A DNA stretch of 64,000 nucleotides from Chlorops oryzae. Its lineage: Eukaryota > Arthropoda > Insecta > Diptera > Chloropidae. Positions 12,089-22,833 of this stretch are shown piece after piece. Every line of letters begins with the position of its first letter. Position 1 is the first letter of the stretch. Below the pieces are notes generated by a model. That model ran no database searches and was not told where the DNA came from. It was given only the letters and a program-made list of their open reading frames with translations. The stretch lies in NCBI GenBank assembly GCA_020466095.1, contig CM035808.1, forward strand, positions 17,027,853 to 17,091,852, in the 5' to 3' direction. A program made the translations under genes and the position numbers.

Positions 12089-13310
12089 GGTGCATTCCAC
12101 GCGAAGCGGGCAACGAAAAAAAGGTGATGTTCTGAAAATCGTTCATATTCGGCTCAATTGTACCATTATGGGATATGAATTAGGGGGCAAAAAATTTTGG
12201 CTGAAAATCCGTTAGTTTTGAAAATATAGGCTTCTAAACATTGCCGCACATGAAAATAAGGTTTTGTTTGAATGCAAATATTCTAACTAAATTTTTTTTT
12301 CTCAAAAATAAATAGTAGTGATTTGTATAGAAAATTTAACAAATTTTTTAATAATAAGAACAAAATCACAAATATAATTTTTTTTTCATTGTAAAATCAG
12401 AGATAAAAATTTCAAAGCAAAATCTAAACAACTTAGCCTTTTTTAATTTTTTTTAAATTTTTTTGTATTAAAGCCCAAAATGTTAAGAACATACTGTATA
12501 AGTTTAATAATGGGCCCAAAAGTGGTTTGGGAGCTAGAGCACTTAAAGCACACACGCATCGCTTATTATGAATGAACAATATATTTCCCATTGTTATTCA
12601 GTATAAAAGTAATTACTTTCGATTCCTAGAGATGGCGCTTATGATTGTTTATTGCTCTAAACATCGCAAAGCATAAGCGCAACGTACCATTTTAGGGCGA
12701 TGCGTGTGTGCTTTAAGTGCTCTAGCTCCCAAACCACTTTTGGGCCCATTATTAAACTTATACAGAATGTTCTTAACATTTTGGGCTTTAATACAAAAAA
12801 ATTTAAAAAAAATTAAAAAAGGCTAAGGGCCGTTTTCTCATCCTACTTTTAAGCTCTATCTGCCAGTTAAAATTCAATTTCTTTGACTTATTAATCAATT
12901 TTGTATGAAATTATCATCGGGATAATTTAACTTACAGATAAAAAAAGATGAGAAAACGGCCCTAAGTTGTTTAGATTTTGCTTTGAAATTTTTATCTCTG
13001 ATTTTACACTGAAAAAAAAATTATATTTGTGATTTTGTTCTTATTATTAAAAAAATTTGTTAAATTTTCTAAACAAATCACTACTATTTATTTTTGAGAA
13101 AAAAAAATTTAGTTAGAATATTTGCATTCAAACAAAACCTTATTTTCATGTGCGGCAATGTTTAGAAGCCCATATTTTCAAAACTAACGGATTTTCAGCC
13201 AAAATTTTTTGCCCCCTAATTCATATCTCATAGAGGTACAATTGAGCCGAATATGAACGATTTTCAGAACATCACCTTTTTTTCGTTGCCCGCTTCGCGT
13301 GGAATGCCCC
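12089..13310. mobile_element. Long foldback element, 474-bp near-identical arms
   Basis: The left arm 12089-12562 pairs with the right arm 12697-13310. Without the 139 bp contributed by a nested MITE and its target duplication the right arm is 475 bp. By eye the arms agree at about 97-98%. The outer tips are GGTGCATTCCACGCGAAGCG and the same with one change. The loop is 12563-12696. The element has no coding capacity. An RNA read through it would form a very long hairpin. The target duplication is ambiguous because the site is AT repeats (ATAT on both sides). Confidence 0.88.
12827..12962. mobile_element. PIF/Harbinger-type MITE (136 bp) in the right arm
   Basis: GGGCCGTTTTCTCATC (12827-12842) is repeated inverted as GATGAGAAAACGGCCC at 12947-12962. 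TAA flanks both sides (12824-12826 and 12963-12965), fitting the TWA target of PIF/Harbinger. The other arm of the foldback preserves the empty site (GGCTAAGTTG on that strand), which proves the insertion and its 3-bp duplication. Confidence 0.92.
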
Positions 13311-13500
13311 ATATGCATCTATAAATTTAAAGCATACTTTATGGGGGAAAAACTTTTCTTACCAACATTTTGCGAATAAGTCTAGTGAAGTTGAATTTCA
13401 AACGGGTTTTCTACCTTCATAAAAATTCTTATTGAAGTTAAAAATATATTTGAATCTTAACTTTATGTGAGTTGAACAAAAATTTTACTCCATAAACTAT

Positions 13501-13670
13501 AGGGGTATTCACAAAGGAGTCGGAAAATAGTAAAGTCGGAAAATCGGAAAATTTTATCTGCTTAAAAAGTTGTGCAAGATACAAAAAAAGTTTAAAAATT
13601 TTTTAAGAAGTCGCAATTTTTCGATTTTCCGACTTTCCAACGTTTTTAACACGCCTTTGTGAATACCCCT
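13501..13670. mobile_element. MITE (170 bp) with AGGGGTATTCACAAAGG ends
   Basis: AGGGGTATTCACAAAGG (13501-13517) is matched inverted at 13654-13670, and GTCGGAAAAT/ATTTTCCGAC blocks lie further in. TAT flanks both sides. The copy at about 29600 reads AAACTATGC across this point, which is the empty site with a single TAT. The superfamily is uncertain: a 3-bp duplication is Harbinger-like, but the target word is unusual. Confidence 0.88.
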
Positions 13671-13887
13671 TATGCTTTAAATTTATAAATGTATATATAT
13701 CCGAGCATTGATCATTACCTTTACATGGAGTCGTTAGGGTTATGCTGAATATTTTCCAAACGGAAGCTATCGGTAAACCACTAGCCCTTTTTTAATCAAA
13801 AATTGGTTTCCTTTTTATACCCAAATATTATAAAAATGACCGGAACAAAACTGGAAAAGATTTAGAACAAAAGGGCCGGTTTTCCGT

Positions 13888-15140
13888 GTGGTGTGCGGTT
13901 CCGGTGGGTTCCTCCCAAATCTACACTGGATATACACAATGACGATTAAACCTGTCATAACCTACGCCTCTGTAGTTTGTGGTGGAAAGCTACAAAAAAG
14001 ACAGTTAAGCGATTGCAGACCAGACTGGCCTGTGTTCGATTTACATATAAAGATATCGGCAGCATTAACGGCAGTACGAATGTACCGGAATTCTACTTGG
14101 AATAGATATGGTTAGTATACAGGGACACCGGAAGATACTTGACGTCGTACATAGCGAGGTCAAATAAACGCAAATGCCAATGGAAACTATGAGAAGCGTC
14201 AGTATGACTGCAAAGTCACACAGAACGCTCATAGAGGACGGCCGTTTATATGACGAGTGCGGATGCCATGTTATTTGCATCTTTACGGATGGTTCCCTAA
14301 TGGATGGTAGAGCGGGGGCTAGAGTCTTCTAAGAAGAACTAGGCACCGCTGACATAATTCACCTGGGAACGTTCGTGTCCAGGCCGAACTTCTGGGGTTC
14401 ATTCGCGTCTTGGATCACCTGTTTGAAGGAAAGGTCCAACAGAAGCGATTTCTGATAGGGATTGACAATCAAGCGGTGATAAGGAGTATAAAGCAAACGA
14501 CTACGCATAACAGTCTGGTACAGGAGTCTGCTGTAAAACTTCGACAGTGTGCTTTCAGAAATGAAGTAACACTTATTTGGGTTAGAGGACACTCTGGTAT
14601 AGACGAAAATGAGAGGCCTGACTATCTCGCGAAAAAAGTGCTAGCCAGGATCCTTTTGGTCCAGAGCGATGTGTTCTACTAGGGTGGAGGAAAATCACTT
14701 CGGCTGTCACAGAGTGGATAGACCTACTGCACCAACGTCATTGGTGCGGGTTGAGCACATGCAGCCAAGCAATTTTTGCGATGAAGAAGCCGTGGGTCAC
14801 GGAGGCAACGAGTGCGATCGGTCTTAAATGAAGCAACCTCAGATGGTTGACATCATTGGTAACAGGACATGGCAATTTCTTGTGCCACCTCAGAAAGATG
14901 AGTCTTGCTGAGGACGAAACATGTAGACTATGTCTTGAGGACAGTGAGACGGCAGTACATATTGTGTGCCACTGCCCTGCACTGGCAAGAAGAAGAATGG
15001 CAATCACGGGACACCATTGAATTGGTGAGGGCGAGTTTGCCAGGCTTAAGGTCAAAGACCTCCTTGCAATTACGGATGGCGTAGTCATGAGAGTTGAGAC
15101 CGGACGCTTTTCGGCACAACAACCAAAACGATGCATCTAG
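13888..15140 (+). pseudogene. Ruined 3' end of an RNase H-bearing non-LTR retrotransposon
   Basis: The remains run in the usual order in plus frames broken by stops and shifts. First comes the end of reverse transcriptase (HWIYTMTIKPVITYASVV, about 13925-13980), typical of I/R1/LOA-type ORF2. Then an RNase H domain: the first catalytic Asp in IFTDGSLMDGRAGARVF (about 14278-14328), then IGIDNQAVIRS (about 14458-14490), then WVRGHSGIDENERPDYLAKK (about 14578-14637). Finally a C-terminal zinc-knuckle-like segment (CRLCLEDSETAVHIVCHCPA, about 14920-14980). Multiple in-frame stops and frameshifts show it is dead. The 5' part of the element is not in the window next to it, as expected for 5'-truncated LINE copies. 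Confidence 0.85.
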
Positions 15141-15403
15141 TGAAATCTAACGAGTGGGGTGGGGATTGCTGGAATCCTAGCCGCAACTGTTAGCATCACC
15201 CGATTAACGCCAGTTAATAGATCGGAACTGACGTGCTCGTCGGGAACTCTATTTATAACTGTTCATAGTTGAACGTATATGGCAAGTGCATATGAAACTA
15301 TCGATGGGTTTATCTTAAATTTACATTATTCAATCCATTCTGACGAACTTTTATACACGTCGCACGAATAGAAATCTAACCATCAGTTTCTGCAGTGTTT
15401 TTA

Positions 15404-15839
15404 GGTAGTCGGGCCAAAACTTTTTTAATGCCTTCACTTCTGTCCCTGTCAATGAAATTCAGTTTTTCTGAAGGAGCACACAAATTAATAAAAAATTAAT
15501 TTTTACAAAAAATTTTTGAATAACGAACTAAAATACTCTAGTCGAATTGAAAAAATCAATTATTACAAAAACTCCATTTTTTTTTTCTTCGAAAATTACA
15601 GCAACATTGTTGTCTTATCTTGTCTTGTCTTGCCAAACAAGACAACAATTTACTGTATTTGCGAGTAAACAAATGGAAGTTTGAATATTCGATTTTTTCC
15701 AATTGGACTAGAGTATTTATTTCGTTATTAATAATTTTTAGGTAAAATTTATTTATTTTAATTGATTTGCCCTTTTACAAACACTGAATTTCGTTGACAG
15801 AGACAGAATTTAGGCATAAAAAGAATTTTGGCCAGTCCC
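15404..15839. mobile_element. Palindromic MITE, probably Tc1/mariner-like (TA flanks)
   Basis: The whole element folds on itself. Outer GGNAGTCGGGCCAAAA-like ends, then CTGTCNCTGTCAAYGAAATTC, AATAACGAA, TACTCTAGT and TTGTTGTCTT, each appear inverted in the other half. TA lies outside both ends (15402-15403 and 15840-15841). Arms are about 85% similar. No coding sequence is present. Confidence 0.75.
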
Positions 15840-16499
15840 TATAGAAAATGTGGATTTTTATTTTAAAAATTTCTTAAATATATTTGGTAACATCTGGCCT
15901 AAATCTTCTTTTATTTTGAACTAAAAAAAATTTTCCTTCCATAGCCTGTATTAAGCCTTTGTGAAATAACCGCAATAATAGGAAGAGGTTAAAATGAAGT
16001 CCTTGCTTATATTTATTGCAAAATATAAATCTTCGATGGCATTAAATGTTAATATTTTCATTTCTTAAAATTTAAGTTTATTGTTTTTATATTATAAAGA
16101 AATGGTTCGGAATAAAGACTATTTAATAAACAAAACAGTTTGTATGAAATCGATCGGTTAAAATACCGTTTCCAACAGATATCTTTTTGAACTACACTTA
16201 TATTAAACATATAAATTTTTCCTCTATTCAGGGGTTTCTCAGAATCCGATAGCTTCGGAAATGGAATTTTTCGATAAATTTCATTATATTTCATAGACAA
16301 CGGATAAAATGGGTTGTGAATTAACATCTAAAAAAAAAAAAATTAATAAAATTGATGTTAATCCATCACAATTCGATGAACCCTGTATCATTATATTTAA
16401 GTTTTCCTTGAATATCCTTCAAACACTTAACGTTGAAAAATTTTTCAAAATTTGCTCATTTCTTTAGAAATCCATTTGTAAATTTAATTAATAAAGAAA

Positions 16500-19400
16500 C
16501 TTTTCGAATTCTTAGTTCGGAAAAACACTTTCTGAAAGGGGAAATTTCGGTACTGAAATCCACATTTGGCAGCGTTTTCTAGAAAACAAGAATGCTTGCG
16601 GAAACTTTGCCGGTAAGTATCGAAATTGTAAAAGAAATCATATTTGATTACCATGATTTTTTAAATTTTTTATCGAAACAACTTTTTGAGTACTTTTATA
16701 AAATATCAAAAATGCCGTTTTCATCAAAAAATCATCAACAAGTCTAAACGTCAGAATTTTTGTCATCAGAATCGTGTTTTATTTGATTGTTATTGTTGTT
16801 GATGATTTGATGAAAAATCATTTGCGCTTGATTGCAACAATTTTTTTTTGTAATCATTTTCGAATCTATATATTAAAATTTGAAATTATCTTTTTAAAAC
16901 TAAAAAGGTTTCGAGATTTTTCAATACTCGTATTTGTATCACAATTTGGACGTAACGTTTCACAAAATATTTGAATATATTTAAGAAGATGAACCCAAAC
17001 ATTTATTCAAGATCAATATACACATGTTCAACCTTATGAAACTTTGCGTGTATATGCTATAAATGTGATATTATTCATAATTTAACAATTTTTGACAAAC
17101 TTTTTCTATACCATTATGTGAGGATTTCGAACCAATAGGGAACTCTCCTATTTCATAGTCCAGTGCTATCACCCGTCAAAGAATTTCTCAAAGCATTTCG
17201 CAAGACAGAAAAAAAATCGATAATGATTCGATAATTTTCGAATTTTTTAGAAAAATTGACACTTTAAATTAGCCGAATCACATATGCACAATTTTTTCTA
17301 ATTTTGAGTCAAAGCATTGAAGTTAATATTATAAAAAAATTCGTGAATATTCGGTAAAAAAAGTCGATCTAATTGTTCTAAAATCCCATTACGTGAATAA
17401 TTGACATTGCAATCGGATATTTTGTTTTCTTGTATCTTGAAATGACTCCTTAGAAATCCACTCTTTACGAAGAAGCTGAATAAACGCTTTTTCGGAAATT
17501 ATATGTTTAAATCAAGTTTGACAAACATTTCTAAAGAAATTGGCTCATAAAATTTGCACTTTTCGACCATAGCAAGCTTCTGACCGATTTATCAAATGTA
17601 TGAGAAATGTTTGTATATTTTATCGTATTTACACATAAGTAACAGTTTTTTGAACGTCGAACGAAAGGCTTTGACGTCAAAATTTAAAATATTTTATTGC
17701 CATATTTACACTTTTGCCGATTTTGTCAAAATCTCTTTCAAAACAATCATCAACAAGTCTAAACGTCAGAATTTTTGTCATCAGAATCGTGTTTTATTAG
17801 GACAGTAAAAAGAAATCCATTATTTTTGCATTAAATTGAGGGCTTTATTTAAGATAGTTAGAATGACCCGATTTAGGTCAAATATGCGCCGTTTTGTTCG
17901 ATAACTTTTGCCTTTTCACGTAAATTTCATTATCCTTCTCATAAAGCCCTGTTCCTATTACAAAAATTGAGACAGCAATTTAAACTTCTTGAAGATGTTT
18001 CACAGATAAATTGTTCCATGAAGGAACAGATGGATTCTTTGGCAGTCCGGATAAAGGTTATGCAGAGAACCCCCAACCAAATCCCTTCGTTTCAGAACAG
18101 ATGTTGGCCTGGGTTTCAATGGAAACAAATTTTCTATGACCAAAGCTGCTAAATTGTCACTTAGACGTTTGTTGACTCGAGTCCGTAAAATTTTGCCGTT
18201 GGACCATAATATTACTCTCTATCCAAAAAAAAATTCTGGCCGTCAATCCGATTGCACTTTCGGATCTCATTTCCAAGACCGTTTTGCTATTTTCATTTTC
18301 AACATACTATCTGTTGAAATGCTCTTTAGAAATCACATCTTTTACGTAAGATAGCCTGAATTTAAATATCGGATTGGCACCTTTTTCGGATATTATTATG
18401 GGTTTTCTTGAAATCAGTTTTTGTACAAATATTTAGTTCAAAAATTTCATAAAATTCTCGCTAATTATCCCTATTATCGCTAAGACATTTGAACCATTTC
18501 ATCCATTGATGATCTTAATGAAGAATATGTGATTTATTACTCATTCGATGTTTCATATACATTAAAGTTTCTCTTTTGAAACGGTGCTTGAACATAATGG
18601 GGAACTGCAAGCTAAATAATATTGAAAAGAATCTTTGAAATCAAACCAATTTCATTACGGATATTTCAAAAAACTTGAGCAACTTTCAAATTTTTATGCC
18701 ATATGATTGACGATTGCAAAACCAAATACATAACAAAACATAAGAAATTGGTTTCAAGTCAAGGCATTTTTGATGTTATTGTTGTTGATGATTGTTGATT
18801 GAATCATGCGAATGCCCCCTAAAATTTATACTAAATCTTTTTCGACAAAATCTGATAGATTTAAATTGAATGAAATTCTTTAAATAAAAAGTCAAAAGAT
18901 TTCAATACCCGACTTGTACAAACGGAGAACAGACAAACATATTTGTTTGAATATATTTTAAGACAGACCCCAAGACCACTATCATTAAGACAAATTACTA
19001 CACAACAAAATTCCACAGAATTGCAGGACCTTGTGGGAACCTCATATTCCGACTTATGTTCAATTACCTTGTAATGAAAGCTCTTTTGCGCAAGCCATCT
19101 TTTCGAATTTTTTGGAAACCAGAAGCTTAAATATAAGCTCAAACTCTCTAACTTTAGGACGGTCCTCATGATTTTTATAACAGGCCAAGCTACTTGGGGT
19201 GCTTTTGAAAATGGAGTAATCTATCCCATTTTCGCGTAGGATGTTCATGGCTATAAAAGAAGTACATATAGCAACTTGAGTTCAAGTTCTATTTGAAAGT
19301 CAGGTGTAAGAGACAACCTTCGAAAAATTCCTTTTTCCGCGCCCACTTTTCCAATTTCGGAAATTATATTTAATCAGGGTTGAATATAGAGTCCAAATAG

Positions 19401-19610
19401 CTATCGGAAATTGAAATGAAAATAAGTAAAATATATGCTAAGGTGTTACAAAATCATAGGTATTGGTTCGGATTCATTATCGAATCAGAAATTGTGTTGG
19501 GTTTTGGTGTTACAAAAACTGATTTTATTGGGTTGCTTGTCAGAAATAAACCAACCACTATCGCTGACAGATTTAAAACTTTTGGTAAACTTTGGTTTTT
19601 CCTTGTAACT
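16500..19610. repeat. Diverged repeat region with a perfect 53-bp direct repeat
   Basis: The 53 bp at 16731-16783 recur without change at 17746-17798, 1015 bp on, in a region otherwise only loosely repeated. Similar word orders recur: TTAGAAATCC...TTTTTCGGA at about 17450 and again at about 18325-18400, GTTATTGTTGTTGATGATT at about 16788 and 18777, and TTCAATAC...TTTGAATATATTT at about 16918 and 18900. This reads as an old higher-order tandem array of about 1-2 kb units. No gene is seen. Confidence 0.55.
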
Positions 19611-20399
19611 GAAGCTTGAATGTTACTAATGTGAGGTTCTGTGTATTTGCAGTTGGTAACTACAGGCGAAAAGGACTAGTTAAGTTCCGATAAAAGAAAA
19701 TTCATAATTTGCTTCTCTATTTTTGGGGTTTCTCCACTTTTTAAATAAATTTATTCCTTAGTTGAAGTCAAACTAATTCTATAATGCCAAAACGAAAATT
19801 TTATCGATTTCAAAAGTGATTCCAACAATTGTCGATTTCTATAATACCGCCGATTATTGGATTTCTATGCTGATAAATTTGAACTCTGTCATGATATTTA
19901 TCACGACCCCGAATGCCTTTAAATATGTCAAAATATCAAATTGCATCAAAATATTTTAAAAATCCGGGATAGGGGTTTTTAGATTTTTGTAGCGGACTCT
20001 AGTACTGGAGTTTCCCCTAAACACCGCACACCGAATTTTGTGAGAATATCTGAACTCCTTCGATAAGCAAATAGCATAAAGACATGCAGATGGCCGGACG
20101 ATCATCATAGCTTAATCAAGTTTCCTGGAATTTCACAAAACTCATGGTGTCCGTTTTTGCCGCTGTCGCTACGCAACGAAACCCTGACAGCGGCGAAAAG
20201 CGGGAAAAAGGAGGGCAGCACTTCAAGCTCAGCTGCTCGGGCTTTTTTCCCGCAATGTTTTATAGCAACAGTAGTTGCTTCAAGGATTTAAGTTTCAGCA
20301 GTCGAATTCTCTCTCGTCCGTTTTCTAAGTGAACAACATCGTGTTTAATAGCTTCCACCCGTTTTTTTTTTTTTAGTATTTCGGTTTGTTTCGCTAGCC

Positions 20400-20478
20400 G
20401 ATATATATCGGAAACAGTTGGACAGCTCCCTCAATATCATCCGAAGTCAGCATCAGCATCGCAGCGCAGTTCGAAAGG
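20400..20478 (+). promoter_or_regulatory. Weak candidate TATA promoter with a short first exon
   Basis: TATATA (about 20400-20407, inside the palindrome CCGATATATATCGG) is about 31 bp before TCAATA (A at 20433). After 45 bp of GC-richer sequence (CAGCATCGCAGCGCAGTTCG) comes AAAG|GTACGT, a good donor at 20478. No following exon was found. This may be chance. Confidence 0.2.
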
Positions 20479-20844
20479 TACGTGGTTGGTTTTTTCTGCT
20501 TATCTTTGAAACGATTTCCCATTGCCCCATTATAGGGTCGGACGACCAATTGACCTTTGTGGCACAAACACATGGTATACCCAGCTAGTTCGCTACTAAA
20601 CCACAACTTAGCGAATACCCATAATGACATTAGGAATTTCGCCTAGCTGGATCAATATGCTCCTGGCACAGTGCAGTCATTATAGGGTAATCTTCCCTTA
20701 GTTAACTGTAGATTCTGGTTTTTAAAGGTTATTTAAAGGGATAAGTTACAAAATGCTGGAGTACGATGGCCTTTTTCTTTTTGAAATCATTTAAGGGACC
20801 AATAAACAAATTTAGCGGAACTCTAACCTTGCTAAGAGACAATC

Positions 20845-21159
20845 ATGCAAAAACTGGCAACATTGCTCACGGCACCATTTCAAGTTTTTGGATATGTTTA
20901 TGAATTTTGGTATTGGGTCGAAACATGGGCGGATCGTAAGGTGGTCATTGTGAAAGGAAAAGCGCTGGGCTGCGGACTTTCGAAAAGGGTCTTGCTGGCC
21001 TTAAAGCCTGTTTTTTATTGTCAATTTATGCTTTCATCCTGGAGCGCGAAGAATTTGTCAAGAATGGACCTGAATGAAACATTAGTTTTTGTGTATGCCA
21101 TTGCATCTTCAGGGCCAACAAAATTCGTTTGGAAAAATCCACAAAGTTTTATCACATGA
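20845..21159 (+). CDS. Unidentified 104-codon ORF, doubtful
   Basis: It has a true ATG, and the frame begins MQKLATLLTAPFQVFGYVYE and is rich in aromatic and hydrophobic residues. The local base composition is a little richer in G and C than its surroundings. I recognise no domain and see no flanking splice or polyadenylation evidence. It could be a decayed exon or chance. Confidence 0.18.
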   Translation: MQKLATLLTAPFQVFGYVYEFWYWVETWADRKVVIVKGKALGCGLSKRVLLALKPVFYCQFMLSSWSAKNLSRMDLNETLVFVYAIASSGPTKFVWKNPQSFIT

Positions 21160-21257
21160 AAGTCTCGTGACATTACATTCGTTGTGTATGATTTCCACGT
21201 AGTATGTTTGGATGTATTTATGTATGTATATATGATGTGTGTGTGCATGCGAATATT

Positions 21258-21280
21258 TGTATGTATGTATGTATGTATAC
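21258..21280. repeat. TATG microsatellite
   Basis: About five copies of TGTA. Further TATG tracts lie at 58779-58794 and 59697-59710. Confidence 0.85.
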
Positions 21281-22338
21281 ATTTTATTGTATGTTTATAG
21301 GTACATATTTAGTTTTAATTTCGCGTGTCGATCACTCATAACTTTCTAGCACAACGTAACAACAACGGTGCGGGCCGTCAATCACAACATTCGTGTGAAA
21401 GTTAAAACGGTACTCCGAACACATTGGACAAGACTCGACTGGCAATCGAGTGCCTCAACAATACACGAACGATTTCGATAAAAGCAAAGAATGAACTTAA
21501 AAGCGTTTCGAATAATCCACACAACGCCCCATCATCGGGCATTGGAGTGAGGCGTTAATATTTCACTCCCAAGCATGTCATAATTTCTAAGAAGCCTTAT
21601 CGAAAGGCTGCATCAACACCTAAATGAACTATTGGCCATAGACCACTTTCAATCGAATAACGAGTGGCACTGGGGTAGCCAGTTGGCCAGTTGACCAGCG
21701 CCACGACCACGTCGTCCAGTCGAACGGAAGTATTCGCATGATGAATGACGTCGAATTGGAAATAAAACGCCAATGCTAAAGCAGTTGAAGGGTGGGAGTC
21801 CTTCGAAAATGCAAAAGGGCGCCTGTAATTAAGTTGGCCGATATGAAATTCCATGCAAATGTATTCATATGAATTTTCTTTCGATTTATAGTCTGGTTGT
21901 TACTTTTTTCTAGCTTAACCTATTTTTAATCACACCAACTGAACTGTCACGGAAGTCTGCCGTTGTGTGTATTTACATTCAACGGACGTTAAGGCCTATC
22001 GAAAGAAGGTTTTAGTGAGAATTTTGCAGTAAAATGGAAAAGCGTCTACGCGATAGGCGAATGTAGTATGCACGTCTTCGAACTTGGCTGCAATTCTATT
22101 TATAAATCATTAAATACCAGCACCAATACCACATAAATTGTATGTGTACAATGTACAAACATAATTCGACATACATACATAAAAATTAATTTATGACATT
22201 TTTTTTCTTCACATTTTTCAAACTCTCTAAGCTAAGCAATCCTTGAAAAACTGTCAATGGAAAACCAAATTCAAAACTCTTCACTTTCATTGTTTCACTT
22301 AAATCAATTTTTTAAGAGGATTTTTTTATATTATTATC

Positions 22339-22833
22339 ATGTTTGATTTTTTACTGAAACGTCTTCGTACATTTCGTAGATCGAATAACGCTTCCAGGCG
22401 CAATACTACCGACAATGGAGATAGCGCACCTGAAGAGCAACCGCCTAGCAGTGCTTCAAGAAAGAGATCACATAGGGAGGTCTCAGCATCATGTAATGCA
22501 AATGGGGACACAAATCGTAATGTTAGCCCTTCAAAGATATCTGGACCGGATGGTGGGTCCAATTGTGGTGTTACACGGAATAACTACACTTGGGATACTC
22601 ATCATGCATTCAAGAAGACCAAACAAGAAGATGATGAGAAGACCCAAAATGGAGAATGTACGAAGGACGTTCGAGTAAAAGGAAATGAAAGTGAAAAGAA
22701 TTTAACGGCTCAGGGTTCTCAGGTCTTCTATCGTATGCAAATGTACTGTCAATTAGTGGATGATATAACGGAAGATCCTGATCCGTCAGTCTTTTGTTCA
22801 AATTGTAAGCTTGCTGTTCCACAAAATGTCTAG
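22339..22833 (+). CDS. Unidentified 164-codon ORF, possible gene or recent pseudogene
   Basis: The frame starts at a real ATG (TTATCATGTTT) with a basic N-terminus (LLKRLRTFRRSNNASRR), then a long polar, Ser/Asn/Glu-rich disordered stretch. It ends in VFCSNCKLAVPQNV with a CxxC pair. Amino-acid use looks coding rather than random. Just after the stop, another frame continues with Cys-containing sequence (YLCRLVSGQMELEFCNKRFS, then CVYLHCECPNKN) as though one frame had been broken, and a third open frame follows (22906-23103, from a TTG). An alternative is a 97-bp intron (GTAAGC at 22804, TTCTAG at 22900), which keeps phase. No family is recognised. A broken Cys-rich protein gene is the most economical reading. 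Confidence 0.4.
   Translation: MFDFLLKRLRTFRRSNNASRRNTTDNGDSAPEEQPPSSASRKRSHREVSASCNANGDTNRNVSPSKISGPDGGSNCGVTRNNYTWDTHHAFKKTKQEDDEKTQNGECTKDVRVKGNESEKNLTAQGSQVFYRMQMYCQLVDDITEDPDPSVFCSNCKLAVPQNV

Larger units (their letters stand above)
12071..13710. mobile_element. hAT MITE carrying two further insertions
   Basis: The left end CAGGGCTCGGATATATAT (12071-) and the complement of the right end CAATGCTCGGATATATAT (to 13710) differ at two bases. ATCATTAC flanks both sides (12063-12070 and 13711-13718), an exact 8-bp hAT-type duplication. The body proper is 13311-13500 plus 13671-13710 and the first 18 bp. The rest is inserted DNA: a foldback at 12089-13310 and a 170-bp MITE at 13501-13670. A shorter copy at 29405-29639 lacks both insertions and shows the empty state. 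Confidence 0.9.
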
